Positions 25,846 to 36,988 of a stretch of 64,000 nucleotides of DNA are shown piece by piece (position 1 is the stretch's first letter; the number at the start of each line of letters is the position of its first letter). The DNA is from Halalkalicoccus tibetensis (lineage in GTDB: Archaea; Halobacteriota; Halobacteria; Halobacteriales; Halalkalicoccaceae). The translations under genes and the position numbers were made by a program. The DNA lies in NCBI RefSeq assembly GCF_037996645.1, contig NZ_JBBMXV010000001.1:252168-316167 (forward strand). Direction: 5' to 3'. Below the pieces are notes generated by a model. That model saw only the letters and a program-made list of their open reading frames with translations, was not told the DNA's origin and made no database searches.

Positions 25846-27081
25846 ATGACGACCACCGACCGCTCGCGGGAGCGCCGCGAGGAGATCGAGGCGATCCTCG
25901 AGCGAAAGCCCGGCGTCCGTGAGGTCCGCGACGAGGCGGATCGGTATACGGTCGTCGGAGCCGCGGGACGGGGCACCTACGCGAACTGGCTGACGCCGGT
26001 CGAGGAGCACTTCGTCTGTCACCGCAACGCGATCCCCGAGATCGAGGACGACTCCTGGAGCGTCGCCTTCTCCGGTGGGCTCGCGGGCGAGGCCTCGGTG
26101 GCAGAACTCGCCGAACGGTTCCCGACGGTCGCGGTCGCGCACACGATGGAGTGTGCGGGCAACGGACGGGGCCAGCACGAGCCCGAGACCGGCAGCGTCC
26201 AGTGGGGCTTCGAGGCCGCCGCCACCGCCGTCTGGACGGGCGTCCCCCTGAGCTCCGTGCTGCGGGCGTTCTCGGAAGAGCTCCCCGAGGAGGGCTGGCT
26301 GACCGCCGTGGGTGGTGACCCGGACGAGGAGGGCGTCTTCGCGCGGTCGATCCCCCTCGAAAAGGCGGTGGACGACTGCATTCTGGCCGTCGGCGTCAAC
26401 GGTCGGCAGATCCCCGCCGAGCACGGCTATCCCGTCCGGCTGCTCGTCCCGGGCTGGTACGGCGTCAACAGCGTGAAGTGGCTCGACGAGCTGCGCCTCG
26501 CGGACTCGATGGTCACGGAGGGCTCGCTCGACCGGCCCGGGCGCCACGCGCGGTGGCAACAGGAGGACTACCGGATCCATCCCGCCGGCGAGGCTCCCGA
26601 ATGGATGGAAACGATCGGAACCGCAGACACCTGGGGGCAGTTGGAATCGGACGAGGTCGCACATCCCTACACGTTCGATCAGAACGTCATGTCGGTGATC
26701 GGGACGCCCGACGGCGAGGGGTCGATCCGCGCCGGGGAAATCGACGTCTGTGGGGTCGCGTGGGCGGGCGACGACTCGGTCGAGCGCGTCGAGGTTTCCT
26801 TCACTGGAGGCGACGAGTGGACCGAGGCAGAGCGCTTCGGTCCCGAGTATTCGGGTGCCTGGCGGCTCTTCCGGTGCTCCTGGAACGCGGAGCCGGGCAC
26901 TCACCGCCTCGTCTCGCGGGCGACCGACGAGCACGGGCGGACCCAGCCCGCGACGATCGGCTCGCCCGAGGAGGGGCTCGACGCCCTCGGCTCCGGTCGG
27001 TACCCCTGGAACGAGGGCGGATACGCGGCCAACGCGTACCTGCCGAACGCGCTCGAGGTCCGAGTCGAGCCCGACGAGTAG
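25846..27081 (+). CDS. Sulfite-oxidase-type molybdopterin-dependent oxidoreductase
   Basis: 411 residues from the ATG at 25846. The Mo-binding cysteine is Cys103 in HTMECAGNGRGQ. VPLSSVLRAF, EHGYPVRLLVPGWYGVNSVKWL and the C-terminal dimerisation domain (SIRAGEIDVCGVAWAGDDSV, YANAYLPNALEVRV-like ending) are typical of the family. No Tat signal or heme b5 domain is present, so it is probably cytoplasmic. Substrate (sulfite or another S/N oxide) is unknown. Its cofactor would need the MoeA and MoaB proteins encoded elsewhere in the window. Confidence 0.9.
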   Translation: MTTTDRSRERREEIEAILERKPGVREVRDEADRYTVVGAAGRGTYANWLTPVEEHFVCHRNAIPEIEDDSWSVAFSGGLAGEASVAELAERFPTVAVAHTMECAGNGRGQHEPETGSVQWGFEAAATAVWTGVPLSSVLRAFSEELPEEGWLTAVGGDPDEEGVFARSIPLEKAVDDCILAVGVNGRQIPAEHGYPVRLLVPGWYGVNSVKWLDELRLADSMVTEGSLDRPGRHARWQQEDYRIHPAGEAPEWMETIGTADTWGQLESDEVAHPYTFDQNVMSVIGTPDGEGSIRAGEIDVCGVAWAGDDSVERVEVSFTGGDEWTEAERFGPEYSGAWRLFRCSWNAEPGTHRLVSRATDEHGRTQPATIGSPEEGLDALGSGRYPWNEGGYAANAYLPNALEVRVEPDE

Positions 27082-27129
27082 GCTTCGAATCTCGAAACTC
27101 GGCTTCGCTTTCCTCAGCGTATCGTGTCG

Positions 27130-27137
27130 CTTATTAC
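27130..27137 (+). promoter_or_regulatory. TATA-like box of carB
   Basis: CTTATTAC (about 27130-27137) is centred about 27 bases before the ATG at 27160. This supports that ATG over the in-frame alternatives at 27124 and 27139. Confidence 0.5.
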
Positions 27138-27159
27138 GATGTACGAACTGAACCCGACA

Positions 27160-30297
<3,138 letters not shown>

Positions 30298-30342
30298 AGC
30301 GGCCGGGTAAACGTTCAACCGGCTCGCGCCGATAGGTGAGCC

Positions 30343-31044
30343 ATGGCCATCGAAACCGTGCTGGTGGCGGGTGCGAGCGGGAAGACGGGCCGCGAGCTCC
30401 TGAACCTCCTTCGAACCACGGGGCTCTCGGTCCGCGCGATGACGCGCGATCCCGGGAAGGTCGATCAGTTGGAACGGCTGGGCGCCGACGAGGTGATCGT
30501 CGGGAACCTCCTCGAGCAGGCCGACGCCGACCGCGCCGTTTCGGGCGTCGACGCCGTGCTCTGTGCGGTCGGGACGAAACCCGGCCTCGGGGCGCTCACG
30601 GGCCCGTTCGTCGACGGGCAGGGCGTGATGACCCTCGCTGACGCCGCGAGCGAGGCGGGCGTCGAACACTTCGTCTTCGAGTCCTCCCTGGGGGTCGGCG
30701 ACGCGAAGGCCGGCCTGCCCCTTCCTGCGCGCCTGCTCATCCGGCCGATCCTGCGCGCGAAGGACCGATCCGAGAGCCATCTCCGCGAGTCGGGCCTGAC
30801 CTACACGATCCTCCGACCCGGGATGCTGACCGACGACGCGCCCTCGGGCGATGCCGTCGTCGGCGAGGGCGGCGACTCGGTCTCGGGTCGCATATCGAGG
30901 GCAGACGTCGCGCGGCTGATGGTCGCCGCGCCCTTCACCCCCGAGGCCGCCGGTCGGACCCTCGAGATCGCGGGCCGGGACGGCCTTCGCGGCACGCCGA
31001 CGAACGTCGTGGCCATGAGGTGGGTCGAGCCGAGCGCGGTATAG
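30343..31044 (+). CDS. NAD(P)-binding atypical SDR protein
   Basis: 233 residues. The N-terminal VLVAGASGKTGRELL (about 6-20) is the GxxGxxG-type nucleotide loop of NmrA/atypical SDRs; VEHFVFESSLGVGD and YTILRPGMLTDD are the later family motifs. The classical YxxxK catalytic pair is not evident. Similar proteins act as NAD(P)H-dependent reductases or redox sensors. GGTAAACG upstream may be a TATA element. Confidence 0.85.
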   Translation: MAIETVLVAGASGKTGRELLNLLRTTGLSVRAMTRDPGKVDQLERLGADEVIVGNLLEQADADRAVSGVDAVLCAVGTKPGLGALTGPFVDGQGVMTLADAASEAGVEHFVFESSLGVGDAKAGLPLPARLLIRPILRAKDRSESHLRESGLTYTILRPGMLTDDAPSGDAVVGEGGDSVSGRISRADVARLMVAAPFTPEAAGRTLEIAGRDGLRGTPTNVVAMRWVEPSAV

Positions 31045-31119
31045 AGACCTATAGAGACTCGGGAGGGGACTATATCCCTATTAGGAAAGTTGATACGTTC
31101 TCCCGAGCAATGGCCGGCA

Positions 31120-31923
31120 ATGGCTACCGGCCGGAGCATCGATCCACTGTGGGCCGCCGAGTCGGTCCGCGTGTCGGTCCCGGAGACCGCACCGTCGCTG
31201 ATCGCCCACCGCGGCTTCGCGGGCGAGTACCCGGAGAACACGGCCGCTGCGATCCGGGCGGCCGCCGCCGCGGCCGACTGGGTCGAGATCGACTGCCGAC
31301 CGACCGCCGACGGCGCGATCGCCGTCTTCCACGACCACCGCCTCGACCGCTGCACCCCCCTCTCGGGGCCCGTCAGCGAGGTCGGGAGCGAGGCGCTGTT
31401 CTCGACGCCCGTCGACGGCGGCGGGACCGTCCTCTCGCTGCCCACGGCCCTCTCGCTCGTCCCGGCCGAGGTCGGCGTCGTGCTCGACCTCAAGGGCCGA
31501 TCCGGTGAGTCGCCGACCGGCGAGCCCGAGGACTGGGGCTGGATCGACCGCGTCGTCGAGGTCGCCCGGGACGCCCCGAACCCGACCCTCGCCTCGACGT
31601 TCTGGGAGGGGGCGCTCTCGACGGTCGACGGACGCCTGCCGACGGCCTATCTCTTCGCCGACGACGTCGAGGAGGCGTTCACCGTCGCCGAACGACACGG
31701 CTGTCGGGCGATCCATCCTCCATCGGAACTGATCGCCGGGACGCCCTTTGCCGCCCGCGACGCGCCCGACGACCTCCTCTCGCGGGCCGAGGAGCGCGGA
31801 CTCGCGGTCAACGTCTGGACGGTCACGGGTCGCCACGAGGCGGCGGCGCTCGCGGAGCGGGGCGTCGACGGGCTCATCGCGGACTACGGCGACGTCCTCG
31901 CGCCGCGCGCGCTCCCGCCGTAG
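31120..31923 (+). CDS. Glycerophosphodiester phosphodiesterase
   Basis: 267 residues from the ATG at 31120; an earlier TTG in frame is disfavoured. SLIAHRGFAGEYPENT (catalytic HR and N), WVEIDCRPTADGAIAVFHD (metal-binding ExD and second catalytic His), VVLDLKGR, NVWTVTG and GVDGLIADYGDVL are the GDPD signature series. It hydrolyses glycerophosphodiesters to glycerol phosphate and an alcohol. There is no signal peptide. CTATATCC about 50 bases upstream is a likely TATA box, giving a short leader. It converges on carA with 7 bases between stops. Confidence 0.92.
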   Translation: MATGRSIDPLWAAESVRVSVPETAPSLIAHRGFAGEYPENTAAAIRAAAAAADWVEIDCRPTADGAIAVFHDHRLDRCTPLSGPVSEVGSEALFSTPVDGGGTVLSLPTALSLVPAEVGVVLDLKGRSGESPTGEPEDWGWIDRVVEVARDAPNPTLASTFWEGALSTVDGRLPTAYLFADDVEEAFTVAERHGCRAIHPPSELIAGTPFAARDAPDDLLSRAEERGLAVNVWTVTGRHEAAALAERGVDGLIADYGDVLAPRALPP

Positions 31924-31930
31924 GACGGCC

Positions 31931-32995
31931 TCAGTCGGCGCTCGGGCTCGCGGCCTGCGTGCGGGCCATCCCGAGGACGTCGTCGAAGAAGTCGAGCGAG
32001 TCGTGGGGCCCCGGGTTCGCCTCGGGGTGGTACTGGCGGGTGATCACGCCCAGCTCGTCGCTCTCGAGGCCCTCGGGCGTGTCGTCGTTGACGTTGATCT
32101 GGGTCACCTCCAGATCGCCCGGCTCCGCGACCGTGTAGCCGTGGTTCTGGGTCGTCATCACGACCTTCCCCGAGCGCAGGTCCCGGACGGGCTGGTTGAC
32201 GCCGCGGTGGCCGAAGGTCATCTTCTCGGTCTCGCCGCCCAGCGCCCGGGCGACGATCTGCTGGCCCAGACAGATCCCCGCGACGGGGATCTCGCCGACG
32301 AACTCCTCGACGAGCACTCGGGCAGCCTCGAAGTTCGCGGGGTCGCCCGGCCCGTTCGAGACGAACAGCACGTCGGGGTCGAGCTCCTCGATCTCCGCGG
32401 GCGTCGTGTCGTAGGGCAGGACGTGGACGTCCGCGCCGCGCTCGACCAGCGAGGAGGTGATCGATCCCTTCGCGCCACAGTCGATCAGCGCGACGTCGAA
32501 CTCGCCCCCGCCCTCGACCGTATAGGACTCCTCGACGCTGACCTGCGCGCCGATGTCGACGTGCTCGCTCATCCCCTTGCACTCGGCGAGTTCCTCGCGG
32601 GCGTCCTCGGGGGTGGCGTCGGGGCCGGCGGCGATCCCGCATTTCATCGCACCCTCGTCGCGGATCTCGGTGACCAGATCGCGCGTGTCGACGTGGTCGA
32701 TCGCTGGCACGCCCTGTTCGGCGAGCCAGTCGGCCAGATCGTCGGTGAGTTCGAGGGCGATCGCGGCGCGGGGGTGGACCCGCTCGGACTCGAATCGCTC
32801 CTCTCGAACGCCGTAGTTCCCCACCAGCGGGTACGAGAAGGTCAACACCTGCTCCTCGTAGGAGGGGTCGGTCAGGCTCTCCTCGTAGCCAGTGTAGGCG
32901 GTCGTGAAGACCAGTTCCCCGCGTGCGGTTCCGGGGGCGCGGGTACGCGCTTCGAGCACGCGCCCGCCCTCGATTGCCAGGTAGGCGTCCGACAT
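31931..32995 (-). CDS. carA: Carbamoyl-phosphate synthase small subunit
   Basis: 354 residues. CarA releases ammonia from glutamine for CarB. The N-terminal CPSase_sm domain (YTGYEESLTDPSYEEQVLTF) is followed by a class I glutamine amidotransferase with nucleophile Cys242 in GICLGQQIVARALGG, GHRGVNQPV, and the His323/Glu325 pair in QYHPEANPGPHDS. Transcription starts from a divergent promoter shared with an Lrp regulator, with GTTTATAC about 29 bases before the ATG. Control by that regulator is likely but inferred. Confidence 0.96.
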   Translation of the reverse strand: MSDAYLAIEGGRVLEARTRAPGTARGELVFTTAYTGYEESLTDPSYEEQVLTFSYPLVGNYGVREERFESERVHPRAAIALELTDDLADWLAEQGVPAIDHVDTRDLVTEIRDEGAMKCGIAAGPDATPEDAREELAECKGMSEHVDIGAQVSVEESYTVEGGGEFDVALIDCGAKGSITSSLVERGADVHVLPYDTTPAEIEELDPDVLFVSNGPGDPANFEAARVLVEEFVGEIPVAGICLGQQIVARALGGETEKMTFGHRGVNQPVRDLRSGKVVMTTQNHGYTVAEPGDLEVTQINVNDDTPEGLESDELGVITRQYHPEANPGPHDSLDFFDDVLGMARTQAASPSAD

Positions 32996-33020
32996 TACGA
33001 GATGCGTATGGACACGCCGC

Positions 33021-33069
33021 GTATAAACCTTGCTTTCGAAGCGAGGTTACGAATTTCGTAACGATAAAG
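33021..33069. promoter_or_regulatory. Divergent carA/lrp promoter with a 17-base palindrome
   Basis: The carA TATA (GTTTATAC on the minus strand) occupies 33021-33028. The lrp TATA-like CGATAAAG lies at about 33062-33069. Between them is the perfect inverted repeat GTTACGAA-T-TTCGTAAC (33046-33062), directly abutting the lrp box. Size and symmetry suit a dimeric Lrp/AsnC protein, so autoregulation of lrp and control of carA are expected. Confidence 0.65.
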
Positions 33070-33095
33070 CCGGCCGGCGGAGAACCCGAACCCGA

Positions 33096-33506
33096 ATGGA
33101 CGAGCTGGATCGGGAGATCCTCGACGTGCTGCGCCACGACGCCCGAACCCCCTACACGGAGATCGCCGAACGGGTCGGAACCAGCGAGGGGACGGTCAGA
33201 AACCGGATCGAGCGGCTGACCGAGACCGGGATCATCGAGCGCTTCACCGTCACCACCCGGACGGGCAACATCAAGGCGATGATCGAGCTCGGCGTCGACG
33301 TCGCGGTCGACACCACCGAGGTCGCCGGGCGGATGGCCGAGTGGACCGCCGTCGACTACGTCTGGCAGGTCTCGGGCGAGGAGGACGTCGTGTTGATCGT
33401 CGACGCCGCCGACACCGGCGAGGTCAACGACCTCATCACGCGTGCCCGCGACATGGACGAGGTCGTGAGCACCACCACCCGGCTGATCCTCGACGAGCAG
33501 CGCTAG
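33096..33506 (+). CDS. Lrp/AsnC family transcriptional regulator
   Basis: 136 residues from MDELDREILDVLRHDARTPY. An N-terminal winged helix (about 1-50, with VGTSEGTVRNRIERLTETG as recognition region) is followed by a RAM ligand-binding domain (IKAMIELGVDVAVDTTEVAG, VSGEEDVVLIVDAADTGEVN). Divergent placement from carA with a palindrome between them suggests feedback control of carbamoyl-phosphate synthesis by an amino acid or pyrimidine-related ligand (inference). The stop overlaps that of the PHP gene by 4 bases. Confidence 0.9.
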   Translation: MDELDREILDVLRHDARTPYTEIAERVGTSEGTVRNRIERLTETGIIERFTVTTRTGNIKAMIELGVDVAVDTTEVAGRMAEWTAVDYVWQVSGEEDVVLIVDAADTGEVNDLITRARDMDEVVSTTTRLILDEQR

Positions 33507-34213
33507 TCGTCGCCGCTCGCGCCCTCGTCCCCGGGCGGCGGCCCGATTCCAGGGCTATCGCCGAGGTGACCCTTGTACTCGTGGACGCGTCGGTAGCCCC
33601 GCCGGACGAGCCGGGCGAAGGGGTCATCCGAGAGCCGAGCCTCGACCCGGCCCTCGCGGATCGCCCCGACGATCGACTCGGGGCTGGGGTCGGCCTCGAT
33701 CCGCGTGTAAGCACGCCCGACCTCGATGGGATAGTGGGCGTCGCTGCCCCCGACCAGCGGAATCCCCCGCACTTCGGCGATCTCCCGGACGAGCGGCCAC
33801 GTTCGGGGATGTTTGCCGTTGAGCTCGATCGCGTCGAACTCGACGTCGGTCTCGCGGATCGTGCTGTTGCGAAACGGGTGAGCGATGATCGCGACACAGC
33901 CCCGGTCGTGGGCGAGCTCGACCGCCTCTGCGGGCGTGAGCCGCCCCTTCTCGGTCCGGGTCGGGGGATCGGGGCCGAGGACGAGGACGTGGCCCTTCGT
34001 CGTCGAGATCTCGATCCCCGGGATCGAGAGGAAGCCCTCTTCGGGATCGCCGAGCGGCCGGTAGTAGTCGTGGTTCGTCAGGGCGACGCCGTCGAGCCCG
34101 CGGCGCTTCGCGACGCCGGCGAGCGCGGCGTGGCCGTACCGGTCAAACCGGGCCGCCAGACGGTCGTGGCCGTGGAAGAACCGTGTGTGTGCGTGGAGAT
34201 CGAGCGAGAGCAC
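33503..34213 (-). CDS. PHP-domain phosphoesterase
   Basis: 236 residues from a GTG at 34213, giving the opening LSLDLHAHTRFFHG with the metal-binding HxH of PHP proteins. DGVALTNHDYYR (third His), FLSIPGIEISTTKGHVLVLG (Glu), CVAIIAHPFRN and VGGSDAHY (DxH) complete the site. A metal-dependent phosphoesterase is likely; the substrate is unknown. The acidic C-terminus may be disordered. Longer readings to 34936 run antisense through the next gene. Confidence 0.85.
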   Translation of the reverse strand: MLSLDLHAHTRFFHGHDRLAARFDRYGHAALAGVAKRRGLDGVALTNHDYYRPLGDPEEGFLSIPGIEISTTKGHVLVLGPDPPTRTEKGRLTPAEAVELAHDRGCVAIIAHPFRNSTIRETDVEFDAIELNGKHPRTWPLVREIAEVRGIPLVGGSDAHYPIEVGRAYTRIEADPSPESIVGAIREGRVEARLSDDPFARLVRRGYRRVHEYKGHLGDSPGIGPPPGDEGASGDD

Positions 34214-34265
34214 ACCCCGTCTACACCCCGCCAACGCTTTGCGCTTTGGTCTCCTCGTCCGGGAC

Positions 34266-35192
34266 ATGGCCGGCAACGAGGACGACTGTGTCGTCGTCGT
34301 GAACCCCGAGAGCGGTCGGGGGGACGACGGTATCTCGAGGATACGCGAACTGGCTGCCGAGTACGGGTTCGAACTCGCGGTCTCCGAGGAGCCCGGTGAC
34401 CCCGTCGATCTGACCCGCAAGGCGATCGAGGCGGGCGCGACCCGGATCGGTGCCTGTGGCGGCGACGGGACGGTGAACGAGGTCGTCCGCGGGATCGACG
34501 CCGCGGGGGCGCTCGAGGCGACGCTGCTGGGTGTGATCCCCGGCGGGACCGGCAACAACTTCGCGGGCAACGTCGGCGTCGAGGGGATCGAACACGGCTT
34601 CGAGCTGCTGGCCGAGGGGGAGACCCGTCGGATCGATCTCGGGGTCGCCGGCGACCAGCTGTTCGTCAACTCCTCGGTTTGCGGGCTGACCGCCGACGCC
34701 AGCGAGTCGACCTCCTCGGACCTGAAGGGGCGCTTCGGCGAGCTCGCGTACGTCTTCAACACGATCGACCGGATGCGCGACTTCGAGTCGATCCCGCTGC
34801 ACGTCCACGCCGAGGACGCGGGCGGGAGCTGGGACGGCAACGCGATGTTCGTCCTGATCGGCAACGCGCGGCGCTTTCCCGCCGGCGGGAACGAGCAGGC
34901 CAACGTCGAGGACGGCCTGTTCGAGGTGACGATCATCGAGGACGTCTCGACGGGCCAGCTGGTCCGCGAGACCGCGACCCGCCGCCTCCTCGGCGGCGAG
35001 GTCAGCAGCCTCCATCGGCTGACCGCCTCGTCGCTAACCGTCGACGTCAGGGGCGACGAGCCGGTCTCGTTTAGCTTCGACGGCGAGATCGCCCGGTTCG
35101 ACGAGCTCCCCTGTCGCGTCCGGCCAGGTGCCCTCGCGGTGCGGGTCGGCGACGCCTACGACCCGATCCCGCCGGAACCGGAGGATGTTTGA
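34266..35192 (+). CDS. Diacylglycerol-kinase-family lipid kinase
   Basis: 308 residues. CVVVVNPESGRGDDG, the catalytic loop GACGGDGTVNEVVRG (about 57-71) and LLGVIPGGTGNNFAGN (about 87-102) define the DAGK/YegS/sphingosine-kinase catalytic domain; the C-terminal beta domain is complete (VEDGLFEVTIIEDVS, VSFSFDGEIARFD). Substrate is probably a membrane lipid or polyprenol. It may share a transcript with the idi-like gene 22 bases downstream. Confidence 0.9.
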   Translation: MAGNEDDCVVVVNPESGRGDDGISRIRELAAEYGFELAVSEEPGDPVDLTRKAIEAGATRIGACGGDGTVNEVVRGIDAAGALEATLLGVIPGGTGNNFAGNVGVEGIEHGFELLAEGETRRIDLGVAGDQLFVNSSVCGLTADASESTSSDLKGRFGELAYVFNTIDRMRDFESIPLHVHAEDAGGSWDGNAMFVLIGNARRFPAGGNEQANVEDGLFEVTIIEDVSTGQLVRETATRRLLGGEVSSLHRLTASSLTVDVRGDEPVSFSFDGEIARFDELPCRVRPGALAVRVGDAYDPIPPEPEDV

Positions 35193-35214
35193 CCGGGCCG
35201 GCTGATATCGGGAT

Positions 35215-35781
35215 ATGAGCGTTCAGGACACCGCGGGCGAGGAGCCACACGAGAACGCCCGCCAGGAGGTCATCGCGGTCGACGCCGACGACGCAGAACA
35301 GGGGCTCGTCAACCGCCTCGAGGCCCACACCGGCGACGGGATCCGCCACCGGGCGTTTACCGCCCTGGTCTTCGACAACGACGACAACATCCTGCTGGCC
35401 CAGCGCAGCCCCGAGAAACGTCTCTGGGACACCCATTGGGACGGCACCGTCGCCTCCCACCCCGTCCAGGGCCAGAGCCAGGAGGACGCCACCCGGGCTC
35501 GACTCGACGACGAACTCGGGATCGCCCCCTCCCAGTACACCGACCTGCGGGTGACCGACAAGTTCGAGTACAAACGCTACTACCCCCACGAGGGCGTCGA
35601 ACACGAGGTCTGTGCCGTGCTCAAATGCACGCTCGACGATACTACCTTGGACCCCGACGAGGCCGAGGTCGCGGGGCTGATGTGGGTGCCCTACGAACGG
35701 CTCTACGAGAACCCCAAGTGGTACCGCCAGCTTCGCCTCTGTCCCTGGTTCGAGATCGCGATGCGCCGCGATTTCGACTGA
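35215..35781 (+). CDS. idi: IPP isomerase (type 1)-like Nudix protein
   Basis: 188 residues. The Nudix-type IDI fold is evident: HTGDGIRHRAFTALVF, LLAQRSPEKRLWDTHWDGTV, SHPVQGQ and ARLDDELGI, with the metal and acid pair Glu129/Glu131 in GVEHEVC. At the position of the catalytic Cys (Cys67 in E. coli, before the conserved HP) this protein has Ala80. Activity as a classical isomerase is therefore doubtful unless another residue substitutes. Location next to a lipid kinase and general length fit an isoprenoid role. Confidence 0.8.
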   Translation: MSVQDTAGEEPHENARQEVIAVDADDAEQGLVNRLEAHTGDGIRHRAFTALVFDNDDNILLAQRSPEKRLWDTHWDGTVASHPVQGQSQEDATRARLDDELGIAPSQYTDLRVTDKFEYKRYYPHEGVEHEVCAVLKCTLDDTTLDPDEAEVAGLMWVPYERLYENPKWYRQLRLCPWFEIAMRRDFD

Positions 35782-35816
35782 GGGGACTTTTTGTCTCCGG
35801 CGCGAGAAGGGACCGT

Positions 35817-36479
35817 ATGGCACCCGACAGCCGCGTCTATCGCCTCGTGGACGGCATCTCGAACGTCTATCTCGTCGACGACGGCGAACTGACGCTCGTC
35901 GACGCCGGGACGCCGGGCGACGCGAAGGAGATCCGCGAGGGGATCCGCGCGCTCGGCCACGCCGTCGCCGACGTCGACCGCGTCCTGCTCACCCACTACG
36001 ACTACGACCACGTCGGCGCGCTCTCCTCGCTCGGACTGAACGTCCCGATCCACGCCGGCGAGCCCGACGCGACCTACGTGACCGGCGCGGCGAAGCCCCC
36101 GCTTACGAACCTGAAGGGGCTCACCCAGCGCGTCCTCGGGCGGAGCCTCGACCACCCGGACCTCACCTCGCTGCCGGTGACCGACGGCGAGGAGATCGGC
36201 GGCTTCCGGGCCTACCGCACGCCGGGCCACACCGCCGGCCACACGGTCTACCTCCACGAAGGGCTCGACGTCGCCTTCCTCGGCGACTGCGTCCGAGAGG
36301 AGGAGAGCACCCTCCAGCCGATGCCGGGTTGGTTGTGTGCGGACGCGGAGCGAAACCACGAGAGCATCAAGGAGCTCTCCGAACGGATCCCGACCTTCGA
36401 TTACGGCGCGCCGGGCCACGGCGAGCCGATCACCGCGGGCGCGAGCGCCGTCTTGCGCCGCGTCGCGGCCGGGCTGTAA
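35817..36479 (+). CDS. MBL-fold metallohydrolase with an HxDxDH site
   Basis: 220 residues from the ATG at 35817. Metallo-beta-lactamase fold: YLVDDGELTLVDAGTPGD, VLLTHYDYDHVGAL, GFRAYRTPGHTAGHTVYL, VAFLGDCVRE and YGAPGHGEPI. The first metal motif reads H60-Y-D62-Y-D64-H65 rather than HxHxDH, so one ligand is replaced by Asp. Other metal ligands remain, and similar variants are found in glyoxalase-II-like halophile proteins. Substrate is unknown. A T5 tract about 28 bases upstream may serve as promoter. Confidence 0.87.
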   Translation: MAPDSRVYRLVDGISNVYLVDDGELTLVDAGTPGDAKEIREGIRALGHAVADVDRVLLTHYDYDHVGALSSLGLNVPIHAGEPDATYVTGAAKPPLTNLKGLTQRVLGRSLDHPDLTSLPVTDGEEIGGFRAYRTPGHTAGHTVYLHEGLDVAFLGDCVREEESTLQPMPGWLCADAERNHESIKELSERIPTFDYGAPGHGEPITAGASAVLRRVAAGL

Positions 36480-36485
36480 GCCGAA

Positions 36486-36494
36486 TCCTTATTT
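36486..36494 (+). promoter_or_regulatory. TATA-like box of a small membrane gene
   Basis: TCCTTATTTT is centred about 27 bases before the ATG at 36517, just after the MBL stop. Confidence 0.45.
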
Positions 36495-36516
36495 TCGGTG
36501 CGGACCTACCCTTAGT

Positions 36517-36744
36517 ATGGCTCTCCAGTACTACGATCTCGTCCTCGGCGGTATCATCGCGAGCGTAGCGACCGGGGCGCTCGTCGGCGCGCTGACGTCG
36601 GTGTCGAGCCTCGTTGCGATCGTCGCCGCGTGTGGCGTCGCGGCCGGGCTGATCGGCCACGCGATCTTCGTCGGCCCCGTCGAGGGGGTCGAGGACCTCT
36701 CGAAGGAGGTCGAGCGGGTCGGTCCCGTCGAGCTCTCCGACTAG
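36517..36744 (+). CDS. Small two-helix membrane protein
   Basis: 75 residues, opening MALQYYDLVLGG. Two hydrophobic segments (IIASVATGALVGALTSV and VAIVAACGVAAGLIGHAIFV) are followed by a short acidic tail. A TATA-like box supports the start. No family is recognised, though similar small proteins are common in haloarchaea. It ends in a 4-base convergent overlap with the next gene. Confidence 0.6.
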   Translation: MALQYYDLVLGGIIASVATGALVGALTSVSSLVAIVAACGVAAGLIGHAIFVGPVEGVEDLSKEVERVGPVELSD

Positions 36745-36986
36745 CTCGCCGCCGACCAGACCGCGACGATCCCGAGCAGCACCGCCGGCACGAGCGGGAG
36801 AACGAGGTAGGCGACGAAGAAGGGCAGCATGTCCGGCGGGTGAAAGAGGATGATCGCGGGCGCGACGAGGAACGTGAAGACGATCACGCCGACGAGCGTC
36901 CAGCCCCGCCGGTCGAACTCCCGCTCGTCGGCGTTCGCTCCCGGCTCGACCCCGGGCTCGTAGACGTAGCCGCGATCATCGCTCAT
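36741..36986 (-). CDS. Small membrane protein of unknown function
   Basis: 81 residues. A polar, acidic N-terminus (DDRGYVYEPGVEPGANADER) precedes two membrane helices (LVGVIVFTFLVAPAIILF and LPFFVAYLVLPLVPAVLLGIVAVW). It is immediately downstream of the alcohol dehydrogenase, on the same strand with 2 bases between, so it is likely cotranscribed. No function can be assigned. Confidence 0.6.
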   Translation of the reverse strand: MSDDRGYVYEPGVEPGANADEREFDRRGWTLVGVIVFTFLVAPAIILFHPPDMLPFFVAYLVLPLVPAVLLGIVAVWSAAS

Positions 36987-36988
36987 TG

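Noticed and set aside
33503-34936. A longer PHP-domain protein starting near 34.9 kb
   Set aside because: The extension is Ser/Pro-rich shadow coding antisense to the lipid kinase; homologues start at the DLHAHTRFFHG segment.
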